From NCBI GenBank assembly GCA_032719365.1, contig CM064875.1, positions 14,743,816-14,807,815 of the forward strand: a DNA stretch of 64,000 nucleotides, written 5' to 3'. A program made the translations under genes and the position numbers. The DNA comes from Prinsepia uniflora. Lineage: Eukaryota; Streptophyta; Magnoliopsida; Rosales; Rosaceae. Positions 26,101 through 36,500 of the stretch are shown in pieces. Position 1 is the first letter of the stretch, and each line of letters begins with the position of its first letter. The notes beneath the pieces are model-generated. The model did not search any database. It saw only the letters and a program-made list of their open reading frames with translations, and was not told where the DNA came from.

Positions 26101-27595
26101 CCTGGCATCCCTTCCGTAGAAGTTTGGTAGCAGTAAGTGATGAAATCACTTCAGGAGGCGAACCATCACGTTCCCCCTGAAAGATAACTTCCGGCAAACC
26201 CGGGCTCCGCAAAATTACTTGCTTGCTACAGCAGTCGATGAGCGATCCGTGCTCCGACAGCCAATCCATCCCTAGGATTATATCGAAGTCGTGGATATCC
26301 AGAATAATTAAGTCTGCTGGTAAATCCACATCCTCAATTCTTACCGGGCACCTCCGAATCACCTGATTCACAAGGTACACGGTACCCATCGGGGTGCCAA
26401 CACCCATTTCGCAATCTAAGGCTGATACCACACAATCAAGCAAACCAGCACAACTCCTCGAAATAAAAGAATGTGTAGCCCCCGCATCCATTAATACACG
26501 TACAAGAAAATTAAGGATATGTAGTGTACCTGTGACCACGCCTGGAGCAGTCCTCGCCTGCTGCTGGGTCATTGCAAACACTTGGGCCCTCGGCCCTCCG
26601 TTCCGTCCGCGCCCGCGCGCGCCACGTCCAGCACCACGGTCACCTCCCTGACCGCGACCTCCGTTAGTGTGGGACGCCGTGCTCTGCACCACACTCGAGC
26701 CCCCAGCGTCGTTGTTTTTGGACAACTGCGGACAATCGCAGGCATAGTGGTCTTCCTCTCCGCAAGCAAAACAAGTTACTGGCCTTGGCCTGCCCGAATG
26801 CCCACCAGATGCACCACTCCAAGATGAGTGCTGCCCAGAGTTGTGTCCAGATCCTCTGCCCTGAGAGCCTCCACGTCGACCCGACCAGCCACGACCCTTG
26901 AAGGATGAGGGTGCTCCTCTGTAGCTCCCTCCCCTGTTGTTCTTCCGGCCTGATGGCCCATGGTGTGGGCGATCCTGACGTCGCCCCTCCCCCGAAGGTT
27001 GTCGTGATTGGTGTGCCGCCAGACTGGCCTCGACACGCACCGCTGCGTCGACCATATCCCTCAGAGAAGCATGAGTGGTAGCAGTCACACTGGCCCGGAT
27101 CTCCCCTCGGAGTCCAAGCTCAAACCGCTGGCATTTGTCCTCCTCCGTGCTTACGAATGAGGCAGCGAACCGGGAAAGTCTCCCGAAAGTTTGCTCGTAG
27201 TCTGAAACAGACATGTCACCCTGCTCCAGCCGCAGGAATTCCGCCTCCCGCGCCGCGCGAAAAGATCGCGGGTAGTACTGGTCCAGAAACCTGGAACGAA
27301 AAGCTTCCCAGGTAGTGGTATGGACAGACCACCCGGACATTTCGAGTCCATGCCACCACTGGTAGGCTCCTCCCTCCAGTAAGAAGGCCGCCAGAGTCAC
27401 TCGTTCGCCCGGAGGGCAGTGCATCACCGAGAAGATCCTCTCCCACTTGGTGATCCAGTCGTGAGCATCCTCGGGGTTTGATCCCCCGCAGAAAGGAGTG
27501 GCTCCCAAACGTTGAGCCCTTTCGATGCTCGCGCATTCCATCTCTCTTTCTAGATCCTCGTCCGTTCGAGTATGCGGAATTCTCCTAGGAGGCAT
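23150..27595 (-). CDS. gag-pol polyprotein of the Tekay chromovirus
   Basis: One open frame of 1481 aa from ATG at 27595 (an upstream in-frame TTG is not needed), with no stop or frameshift. Domains with rough residues: gag core 45-200, with a basic Arg/Gly-rich tail to about 270; zinc knuckle CFACGEEDHYACDC (275-288); aspartic protease with MDAGATHSF (about 369), Ala in place of the usual Ser/Thr; reverse transcriptase 570-760 with FIDD (about 704); RNase H 845-960 with FSDAS and YTDHQS; integrase HHCC zinc site 1074-1107; DDE core with D1137, D1198 and E1234; GPY motif about 1372; and a C-terminal chromodomain about 1430-1478 (ATWEPE). It is translated as a single polyprotein, cleaved by its own protease, and acts in replication and integration. 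The stop lies 34 bp from the 3' LTR, with the polypurine tract between. It appears intact. Confidence 0.97.
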   Translation of the reverse strand: MPPRRIPHTRTDEDLEREMECASIERAQRLGATPFCGGSNPEDAHDWITKWERIFSVMHCPPGERVTLAAFLLEGGAYQWWHGLEMSGWSVHTTTWEAFRSRFLDQYYPRSFRAAREAEFLRLEQGDMSVSDYEQTFGRLSRFAASFVSTEEDKCQRFELGLRGEIRASVTATTHASLRDMVDAAVRVEASLAAHQSRQPSGEGRRQDRPHHGPSGRKNNRGGSYRGAPSSFKGRGWSGRRGGSQGRGSGHNSGQHSSWSGASGGHSGRPRPVTCFACGEEDHYACDCPQLSKNNDAGGSSVVQSTASHTNGGRGQGGDRGAGRGARGRGRNGGPRAQVFAMTQQQARTAPGVVTGTLHILNFLVRVLMDAGATHSFISRSCAGLLDCVVSALDCEMGVGTPMGTVYLVNQVIRRCPVRIEDVDLPADLIILDIHDFDIILGMDWLSEHGSLIDCCSKQVILRSPGLPEVIFQGERDGSPPEVISSLTATKLLRKGCQGYLAHVVSERVDTPVIDEIPVVCEFPDVFPEDLPGLPPSREIEFTIELLPGTRPISQAPYRMAPAELRELKTQLQELVDLGYVRPSTSPWGAPVLFVKKKEGSLRLCIDYRQLNKVTLRNQYPLPRIDDLFDQLRGAQCFSKIDLRSGYHQLRISEEDIPKTAFRTRYGHYEFLVMPFGLTNAPAAFMDLMNRVFRPYLDKFVIVFIDDILVYSRSARAHEEHLRLVLERLRQEQLYAKLSKCQFWLSSIGFLGHVISTDGICVDPQKTEAVTNWARPTTVTEVRSFVGLAGYYRRFVEGFSKIAAPLTRLTRKGVKFIWDEQCDRSFQELKDRLTTAPVLALPDDSGEFVVFSDASLQGLGCVLMQTGKVIAYASRQLKTHELNYPTHDLELAAVVHALKIWRHYLFGATCRIYTDHQSLKYLFTQKELNMRQRRWLELLKDYDCTIEYHPGKANVVADALSRKSAGTIAHLGVVYLPLLVELRKAGVILGTDEHGALLASFHVRPVLIDRIIEAQLQDPILCIYRIEVDADGRQDFTIRDDGALVKLGRLCVPAVAELRAEILEEAHSSAYAMHPGGTKMYRTLRNHYWWPGMKKDIAEFVSKCLTCQQVKAERQRPYGAMQPLPIPEWKWDHITMDFVFKLPRTQSGVDGVWVIVDRLTKSAHFLPVQETYKSNRLAQLFVKEIIRLHGTPESIVSDRDPRFTSRFWRSLQATLGTNLRFSTAFHPQTDGQSERTIQTLEDMMRSCVLQFQDSWDTHLPLMEFAYNNSYQASIGMAPYEALYGRQCRTPICWTEVGERAAVGPEIMDLTMETVRVIKERLKVAQDRQKSYADRRIRDLEFDVGDFVFLKLSPWKGIIRFGRRGKLSPRFIGPYEIVERIGRVAYRLALPPELSRVHDVFHVSMLRMYVRDASHVLREQPVELREDLSFEEQPVQILDRKDKVLRRKTIPLVKILWRNQDVEEATWEPEAQMREQFPHLFL

Positions 27596-27712
27596 AACCA
27601 ACTGTCAAGAGGCATAGATCAGAAAACAATATTCTTAAAAGTCGAAAAGTAACTAGTACTAATCGCTAGTCTAGCATGCAGACCAATACCCTAGTACTGA
27701 CCACAACCTAGT

Positions 27713-27724
27713 GCTCTGATACCA
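27713..27724 (-). other. primer binding site (initiator tRNA-Met type)
   Basis: The sense strand reads TGGTATCAGAGC three bases after the 5' LTR end. This is the common plant iMet PBS. Confidence 0.93.
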
Positions 27725-27727
27725 AGC

Positions 27728-30527
27728 TGACAGGACCCGCCCCGATCCCACAGGGACCACAAGGGGACGTGCCCTGCTCCCGTCTGACACCCAATAATTC
27801 ATACCAATTTTAACCTCAAAACATTTAGAAGCATAAATAACCAAATTAATGTCATACATAAAATCCGAATTAAACGAATGTCAGACAAGGGATATAATCC
27901 AAAATTACAAATTTGCGAGCACGACTCTAAAGAAATCCTGCGGGTACACCGCCCAGCAGGGGTTCAGGTACGCAGAAGTAGATCTATGCCTCAGCCTCTG
28001 GTTCCTCCTCTACCTCAGTTTCCCGACCTGGAGGGGTTATCAAAACAGTAAGGGTGAGTGGACCGAAATTCAAGTTTATGAAATCGTTTGATAAGTAAAA
28101 CATATAATTTACCCCTCCGTTTTCCAAACATGCGTGCAACATAATTCAAAACCATAAACCATCAAATGTGAACCATAAGGCATATAATAAAACCATAACC
28201 ATAATTTTAGTTGCTGCACTATACACTCCAATCCCGACATCCCTGATGTCTGACGTCCCTGACGTCCAATAGGTCACAATCACAAGGCTACGCGTGCCAC
28301 TCGGGTCTCAATTTCCGAGTTCAATCCCCGAACCCCGTTCGGGTACAGCATCCCCGATGCTTAGCGTCATAGACGCTGGACGTACTAGACGTCCGTGACC
28401 TCTCCGGGGTACCTCATCCGGAGGAGACAATATAATATGGAAGGATCTATACAGTGCAGTAACAAATACATTTTATTGATATCCACATGCAAACATATAT
28501 ATACATAGGTAGAATCCGAACCAATCATTCAGTTTCATCGGACGGGTCTCAAGCCCAAATACCGTGAAACGTGCCATAACCATATTTTCCATATCATCAA
28601 AACCATCATTGTTTTAGCATGTGAATAAGTATAATAAAACCAGAAAACATTTATGCACACAAGGGTTTAAGAAAATGGCCCACTCACAGTACAATCCTGC
28701 TAGAAACCGAACGTACACCCTCGTCCTGGTACAAATGTACAATCCCTGTCAAATCCAAGTATTCGTAAAGGTCAAATTAAACCCCCAACATTCAACCATG
28801 AAAGCCTAGGTCGAAACCGACCCGGGAAAGCCGCCCGAACGCGCTTCCCAAGGCAATAAACCTTATTTTGACCAACTTAATGATCTCCGATCGACCCGAA
28901 ACCACCGCCATTGGATCCGGATCGTCGAAACCTAAAGAATGGTGGTGGTCCCACCAGAAACACTGTTCACACGCGCCCCCACGCGCCGGTCAACGTGGCG
29001 GTCAACGCAGGAACAGTTCCTGCTGACGTCATCGCTGACGTCACTGCTGACGTCAGCATGACGTCATGCTGACGTCATCTGACAGCTGTCAGGTCTGACG
29101 TGTCAGACTCTGACAGGTGCCACGTGTCAACATCCAATTGGTCCACCTCACTGATCTGTCAGACCACGTGTCAGATCTGACATGTGCCACGTGTCAGCAC
29201 GGCACTGGTCCACGTCACTGACATGTCAGTGACACGTGGCAGTCCCTGACTGGTCCACGTCACTGACATGTCAGTGCTGACTGTGCACTGACATGTGACA
29301 CGTGTCGGCTCACGGTTGGTCCACGTCACCTGACAGTCTGACAGGGTGCCACGTCATCACCTCTGTCCTCAGACGGGTTGACCCGTATCTCTGCAACTTG
29401 GGTCGAACAGACCCGCGATCACGACCCGGTCACCATTTCTTCTACACCCAACCATTTTCACTCTGGTTTGTTCCTAGATGTTCGTCTTATACCCAGGAAC
29501 AGTTCTAGCTAATTAAAATCAATAAACAAGGGCTGAAACAAAGACTTACCTCGATGAACAGACCCGGGTTCCCGTCGCCGTTTGCACTCCGTTCAGGCTA
29601 CCTCCGGTCGTGAACTCAAGCCCAGAAGGTTCCTATAAGTCCCTAGAGTCGATTAGGATTAATAGGAAACAAAACTAAACGTGGGAATTCGAGTTACCAA
29701 AATCTGAGTTTTAGAAACCGTTTCGGGTTTTCCGGTTTTCCCCCCACGCCGCCGTCCTCCGCCGTGCCCACTGCCACCGTTCAGCCTCGCCGGCAAGTCC
29801 CCAATACACAGACACAGAGAGTGGATGGTTTGCTGGAAAGGTTGGATCGAAATGGCAGAATGTGCTCTGCGGGTATGAATTATAAAGAAATGGAGGGAAG
29901 GAAATGGATGGCTCAGATTGAATCTCCAGATTAGATCAAGGGCTGAGATCTGATCTGGGGTTTTCAATCCAAAGGCTGACATTAAAAGCTGGTTCAAATG
30001 TTTAATTAATCCAATAGTGGATCTGATCCAATCTAGCCAATGGGTGAGTGACACTTGTCACTCCCCAGGTGTCCTTCAATCAGAATTTCTGAATATAATA
30101 TTCGACACGAAAACCGAGACACGAACTTCCCGAATTCACGTTTCTGACCATAACTTCCTCGTACGAAGTCCGATTTCGGCGTGCCGCCTGTCTACGGACT
30201 CAGGACGTCGAGGCCTACCCAACGGTTCTTGAGTCAACTGAAAATTAGTTGTCAAAAGAAAAGTCAACATTTTCCCCCGAGAGTCCAAATTACGGTAATG
30301 CCCCTGAACTTCCGATAGCCATAACTTTTTCCCTGATCGTCCGAAATGGACGTGCCACCTGTCTATGAACTCGTGACGTCCCGAACTACGTCACGGTCAT
30401 AGGTCAAAGTCCATTTAGTTCCTCAATCAAAAAGTCAACAATTTGACCATACCATTCACCGGGGTAAAATCGTCAATTCACACAAAAAATTACAATATGG
30501 AAATCCTCGAATTTCCGGGGTGTTACA
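27728..30527 (-). repeat. 5' LTR of the chromovirus
   Basis: A 2800-bp copy in register with 20316-23115. The only difference I saw is at 28005. It carries the same TGACGTCA array (29024, 29036, 29048, 29059, 29070) and bracket arms (28052-28063, 28678-28689). As the 5' LTR it should drive the gag-pol transcript. Confidence 0.95.
29024..29077. promoter_or_regulatory. array of five TGACGTCA sites in the 5' LTR
   Basis: Identical to 21612-21665. In the 5' LTR it lies upstream of the gag-pol frame, where it could act as an enhancer. Confidence 0.75.
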
Positions 30528-30532
30528 TTCTA
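30528..30532. repeat. target duplication TTCTA, right
   Basis: Matches 20311-20315. Confidence 0.95.
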
Positions 30533-31015
30533 TGTATTGATTTACGGGTTTTTGTGATTTCGGGTCGGGGACCCATAAATGGATTTACGGTTCATGACGG
30601 TTTAGGGGGATTGACATGAACCCTTAAACAGTTTTTATGGTTCATGACGGCTTATGGGGACCGGGCATGAATCCTTGATAGGTTTTGAGAATGTTTTCAA
30701 ATGGTTTTATGAACGTTTTGGTAAATGATTTTTGAATGCATGCATATGCTTTTAGTAAAGATCTTTTTGTGAAATGTTTTATTAAAATATTATTTTGTCC
30801 ACTCACAGTTTTTGTGGTTTTAATGCCCTTCAGGTTGATCGCGGATGTAGGCTGTAGCAGAGACGAGACATCACACTCCTCCTCCTACGATCCTGGCGTA
30901 CTCTGGTAGCCCCGGTGAGGGCTAAAGACGGAAGTATCCCTGGTCGGACACTTCGTGTCAGACAGGATCAGGCGCGTCCCAAGTTAATCCTGGGGGATTG
31001 GGACGGGTCCTGACA
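30533..31015 (+). repeat. LTR A, second part
   Basis: Continuation of 17572-20315 after the nested element. It includes TGCATGCA at about 30737 and the second bracket arm GTCCACTCACAG (30797-30808), and ends GGGACGGGTCCTGACA. A PBS follows three bases later, which fixes this as the 3' end of a 5' LTR. Confidence 0.85.
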
Positions 31016-31018
31016 AAG

Positions 31019-31030
31019 TGGTATCAGAGC
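31019..31030 (+). other. primer binding site after LTR A
   Basis: TGGTATCAGAGC, three bases after the LTR end. Initiator tRNA-Met type. Confidence 0.9.
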
Positions 31031-31057
31031 AGGTTGGCTCATATGATACTCATGGTA

Positions 31058-31081
31058 CTCTGATACCAAGTGGTATCAGAG
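31058..31081. repeat. palindrome of two head-to-head PBS copies
   Basis: CTCTGATACCA, AG, TGGTATCAGAG: perfect 11-bp arms with a 2-bp spacer. Each arm equals the iMet primer site; the right copy repeats the true PBS 52 bp upstream. Confidence 0.9.
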
Positions 31082-32214
31082 CGGGTTTTCCAACGGAGAG
31101 TGCGCGCAGGTCGAGGATGTGATGTCTCTGAAGTCGTAATAGCCCGTCATCAACATGATAGTTAGGGTATTAGTACGAGGATCCAGTGGAATCGAACCCT
31201 AGTTAGGTTGTGTTTGGCACAACGTGCAATGGTTTAGGGTTCGTTTGGCGCATGATGCCTTGTTTTCGAGAGGTTAGATTCCCATCAGCATCGATCTTCT
31301 TGCGAATCTAACGGCTTAGAGCCGTAGTGTTACTGTTGAGTAGGATCTAGTGGATCAATAGACACCGTGTGACGACCCGAGAGTCGAGACCGTTGTCGGT
31401 CGTGTCATGTCAGGATTGGAGTGTGTGCTACAGAGAGCAGCTGAGGTCATGGTTGACCCGAGTGAGATTGTTGGGAATAGGAATGTTGGATCCAATTTGG
31501 CATGTGTTGCCATGTTTCAGTGTGTCAAATCCCGGAGGGATGTCGACAGGTAATAGATGCCCAGAGTAGTTGTGGTGTGACACGATAAAATACGATTGCG
31601 ACGTGTAGCCGTAGTGTAGTGTTAGACACGGAATATGGCCAATTTCTTGTGGAGGCTGGCGGCTAAGAGCCGTATTGTTACGAGAGGACGAGATCCTCCA
31701 ATTGGTGTTGTTGGTTGGTTGGACACCAGTAACGGGGCATGACGACTCTTCGGAGTCAAGAGCGAGGGATCAGTAAGGATGGTTGAGTTGCAGCAGGCAT
31801 CCGGGTTTGTGATAACCCTAGTAGGTGATTGATTGGACAAGTTACCAGGAGTGTGGTACTTGTCGATCGGATCCTGAGGTGGACCGATCGGTGGATGTTG
31901 CATTGAGTGGTTGGTGCCGGCAGTGAGTCGACCGCATGGATATGGAGTCTCGATAGCAGAGTGTTTCTGAGATTGGTCTGCAAGAGGTTGTGGCAGACGC
32001 TGCTATCGATGGACGTGGTCGAGTCTTATCGAGTTGAATAGGCTCCGGTTTTCGTGAAGATTTTGACAATGGGATTCGTCAGTCGTGACGATGGGATTCG
32101 TCAGTCTTGACGATTTTGATGATTTTTTGTTATTGGTATTGATGTGTAAAGTTATGATGATTGATGTGATGTCTTGTCTGATGTAATTTCATGTTGATAT
32201 GCTTTTGATATTGT

Positions 32215-32841
32215 GATAAGTAATCTCAGACGTCGAGCTGGGTTTTGTATCTTGAGTTGATTTCCACTCGGACGTTGATCTGGGCTTTGTATCCCGAGTG
32301 CGTGATGTGCTTACTATTAGTGCAGTGGTATTGATGTTTGATGTTATTCATTGGTGATGACATGGCTATTTGTGTTTCGTTGTGGTGATGTGAGATATAG
32401 ATTTGGTTCTGTGTGACTACTGTGTTTACTATGTGTGGATTTACGTGACGTGAGATTGTATGTGACTGATTGCATTGATTTATTGGTGGTTTGATGGTTT
32501 CATATGGGTTTTGACTCAAAGATGTTTTTCACGTATTTCGAGAATATATATTTTATTTTTTTAATCGAAGTGAAATGATTTTCGTATGCATGCATGATTT
32601 TCGAAAAACAGAGGTTAAAATTGGATTCTTTCAAATTATGTTTTCTAAACTATTTCTTTTTGTCCACTCACACGTTTTCTAATTTTGTAACCCTCTAAGA
32701 CCGATGCATAGAGATTGAGGCTCGAGAGGCGGAGACATGAATTAGTATAATTTGCGTTTATCCATTGTCTGACAACATTTCTGGTAGACGAGAGTAGGAC
32801 CCGAATGTATTGTTCTTGTGTATTCAGATTGGGTCTTGTCA
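32215..32841 (+). repeat. 3' part of a further LTR of the same group (truncated)
   Basis: It has the order seen at the ends of LTRs A and B: an array-like GGGTTTTGTATC..GAG segment, TGCATGCATG near 32586, arm GTCCACTCACAC (32662-32673), the CCCTC..GACCG block, and an end like TTGGGTCTTGTCA. No start, PBS or target duplication is found. It may be the truncated 3' LTR of the LTR A element or an independent fragment. Confidence 0.5.
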
Positions 32842-33530
32842 AAAGTTCTTACTCTACCTGCGTTTGTTTCATAGTTCCCTGCCTGGGAATACTTTCTCTT
32901 GGTATACTTTGCAACTAGAAGCCTCCATACACACTTGGGGGAAAATGGAAATTGAAATTATTTCTTGCTGTCACCTCAAGCTCAAAATGGAAATACAATT
33001 TACAAATTAATTTACAAAATGGAAATACAATTTACAAATTCAGTCCATACACACTTTCATCCATAAATTTTTCGTTATATTTCCGATCGGGACGATTCTT
33101 TCGCCAAAACGCTCCAAATTCCAAGCTTTATTTATTTCTACAAAAATATCACAAAATATATTATTTTCTCCAATTATTTATTATTTTAATATTAAAATTC
33201 AAGTATAAAAGATATAAAATAATATAAAATATTGCTTAATTAACGACCTATCAAATAGCCCCACACTTAAACTTTGCTAGTCCCTAACAAATACTAAAAT
33301 TAAACAACGAAATCAAAACAAGTAAACCCTTAACCGTTAGTCTCAATATTTCATTATTATGATCATGGTATCAAAGGTTTTCACTTAAAACATTTAAGCA
33401 TATGGAATTCAAGAGTTAATACATGGTAACAAAATGTTTCAACAAGTAAGATAATGAGTAAATATGGTGAAATGGATCTCAACATGAATAAGACAAGTAT
33501 GAATCAACTCACAAGGATATGCACCGTAAG
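32842..33530. other. AT-rich spacer, no gene
   Basis: Includes a short duplication of AATGGAAATACAATTTACAAATT (about 32986 and 33018). No domain or bounded element is recognised. Confidence 0.5.
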
Positions 33531-36500
33531 CTCCACGCTTGTCGGGGAAGATAATGGGATTTATCTGCCTATTTACTGCACATTTAAAGCCCTCCTCGAT
33601 GCTGAGACCCGATACCCAAAGTTTGAAAAATTGATTCTTGCATTACTGGTTACCACAAAGAGGATACGACCATACTTTCAGGCTCATCAGGTAGTCATCA
33701 TGACAGAATATCCGCTCTGTTCGTTGCTTCATGCACCCGATACATCAACACGAGTAATGAAATGGGCCATAGAGTTGAGTCAGCATGATTTGCTCTATCA
33801 TCCTAGAATTGCCGTCAAAGGCCAAGCCTTAGCAGATTTTTGTTGTGGAGTTCACACCAGCATCAATAGAAGGAAGCAATGGCAAGGAACTTGGAAAACC
33901 CTAGGGTCGCCGGCACTTCCATGTCACAAGATCATGGTGAAAATTCCTCTTCTCTGCAACCCTCAACTTCTAATCTCCTATGGAGCTCTTCGTTGATGGT
34001 TCCTCGAACCAGAGGGGGGTAGGAGCGGGGATTGTTCTCATCACTCCTGATGGCTCAATAATGGAGCAAGTAGTGCAGTTTGGATTCAAAGCCTCTAATA
34101 ATGAAGCAGAGTATGAACTATTGATTTGTGGGCTTGCACTTGCCAAGGAGTTGGGAGTCAAGAAACCACTCGCTATTCATTCAGATTCACAGCTAATCAC
34201 TAACCAATCAATCGGTAAATATGTTGCGCGTGATGCAAGGATGCTCAAATATAACAACAAGGTCTAGGAAATGCTTGATTTTTTCTCGATTTTCACTTTT
34301 CATCAACTTCCCCGAGCCGAAAATACACAAGCAGATGCATTGGAAAATCTAGCATCATCACTTGACTATCGATTCAAGCGCTCAATTTCGATTGAGTACC
34401 TCGAACAGAAAAGCATTGACATCAATGAGATTGAAGTAAGACAAATCAATTCATCTCCAAGTTAAAAAGATCCTTTTATCGACTACCTAGAGCATGGCAC
34501 ATTGCCTGGTGATCGATTAGAGGCTCGCAAAATCCAGATGAAGGCTGCACGATACTATGTTGACAAGGGATGACTTTTTCGAAAGAGCTTCTCGGGGCCA
34601 AACTTGCTATGTTTGAGGCATCCCGAAACATTGAAAGTCGTGGCTGAAATTCATGAAAGACATTGTGGAAATCATTCTGGTGGAAGGTCGCTTGCACAAA
34701 AGACACTTAGTGCGGGCTTTTACTGGCCAACTCTGCGCCAGGAAGCTTTGCAATATGCCTAGAAATGCGACAGATTCCAAAGGTTCAAACCTAACCAATT
34801 GGCCCCACTAGAGGAGTTGCATTATTGAGCACACCAATCCCAAGAAAAAAATATCTGATCGTCGCCACCGACTACTTTACCAAATGGGAGGAAGCAAAGG
34901 CCTTGGCTAACATTACCCAAGCTGATGATCAATAGTTCATCTGGAGTCAAATTATCTGCCGATTTGGACTCCCCAAGGTCATCCTAATAGACAATAGAAC
35001 TCAGTTCACTGGAGTCATAATCAACGAATTCTTTGAGTCTTGAAAGATAAAACACTTCACTTCAACTGCTTATCACCCCTAGGGCAATGGTCAAGCCAAA
35101 TCATCCAAAAAGACAATCCTCCACTGTATCAAGAAGCGACTCGATAATAAAAAAAAAGGCTTGTGGGAAGAAGCATTGGATGGCATGCTATGGGCTTATC
35201 ATACTACTCCGCGTCGTGCAACTGGCGAGTCTCCATTCACTCTTGCGTATGGCACCAATGCTGTCATACCACCACATGTTTTTGTTCCAGCACCTTCTAT
35301 CGAGCTTGATAATCTAGTGGTAAACTCCATAGCTCTAAGGACTTCTTTTGACCTCAGCGAGGAATTAAGGGAGCAAGTGGTTAAGTGCATCTCCAGCTAC
35401 CAACAACAGGTCCGAAGTTCTTACAACAAAAAGGCAAGGATCTGGCATTTCCTCCCTGGTGACCTTGTACTCAAAAAGAAGTTCGCAACACCAAACCGTC
35501 CTGGCTCACAAAAACTCTTAAGTCCCTATGGGAAGGACCTTACCTAATCTACCAAGTAGGAAGAAAGGGGAGTTACACTTTGGAAACCATGGACGGGAAG
35601 TTGGTGAATTGACACGACCCACCCCCAATCCCAGGGATTAAGGGATAAGTCATGCTCCCGTCTAACCCACGTGTGACACAAAGGCTAAACATCTGTCTAA
35701 CCTCCATGAAAAAAGTAAGCCAGACTAGGGATACCCAGGCGAACCATCTAAAACTAACTTCCGACTTCCCAGAGTGCGCAGAAACCACTGTGGATTGTGT
35801 GCGATGTCTCCGTCTCCTATCAACAACCCGCACCACATCAACCTGGAGGGTATCGAAAAACTGAAAAGACTGTGAGTGGACAAAAAATAAATCATAAGTT
35901 CAAAAAAAATTTTATAAGAAAATACATTTATACCCTCCACATAAAACCAATGCGTGCATTTGAAAACTAGTTTATATCCGAGATAATAATTAAAAGTTGT
36001 TTATGAAAACCAAGATCATTTCCGTTTTCTCAAATCCCGGGCCTCAGCCCAAAACCATCAAATCCATATCATCTGGGTCACAGCCCAAAACATCTGAAAA
36101 CCATTCGAAACCATTATTATTGAAAACCATTATGATATCACAGAAGTGCAAACACATTTGACATCCATTTCAATCAATCGAACCTGCTGAATCTATCCGA
36201 GTCTTTAAACTCAATATATCTCCGAGTCTTTAAACTTAATAGGCCTCAATATCAATCTGAGTCTTTAAACTCCCGAGTCTTTAAACTCAATAGGCCTACG
36301 GGGGAAATCACAATATCTGAGTCTTTAAACTCACCGGGTTTTTAAACCGAAATCACATATCCGGGCCCACCCCGTCACATATCATATCTGAGTCTTTAAA
36401 CCCAATAACAGATCGAGAAAATCCAATCCAAAACCATTTTATGAAAATCATTTCCAAATCCATAAATCCATTTCCAAATCCGAATCCGAAATAATTCCGA

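Larger units (their letters stand above)
20316..30527 (-). mobile_element. complete Ty3/gypsy chromovirus (Tekay type)
   Basis: The 10,212-bp element is on the minus strand. It has two 2800-bp LTRs (20316-23115 and 27728-30527), TSD TTCTA, an iMet-type PBS (27713-27724), one uninterrupted gag-pol frame and a polypurine tract next to the 3' LTR. By eye I find one difference between the LTRs (a at 20593, c at 28005). Integrase plus C-terminal chromodomain places it among chromoviruses. The GACGAAATTTCTTAAGGGGGG tract and LTR start TGTAACACCCC fit the Tekay/Del lineage. It looks very young and potentially autonomous. It is inserted in LTR A. Confidence 0.97.
31016..32214 (+). other. gene-free internal region of the LTR A element
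   Basis: After the PBS no gag or pol motif is readable on either strand. The beginning shares a GATGTGATGTCTC...CCCGTCA.CAAC block with the internal region after LTR B (50970-51015), so the two are related non-autonomous (LARD-like) elements. Contains a 24-bp palindrome at 31058-31081. Confidence 0.6.

Noticed and set aside
32215..32841. Genuine 3' LTR of the LTR A element
   Set aside because: No polypurine tract, start or matching target duplication (CACCA precedes LTR A); kept only as a truncated LTR fragment.
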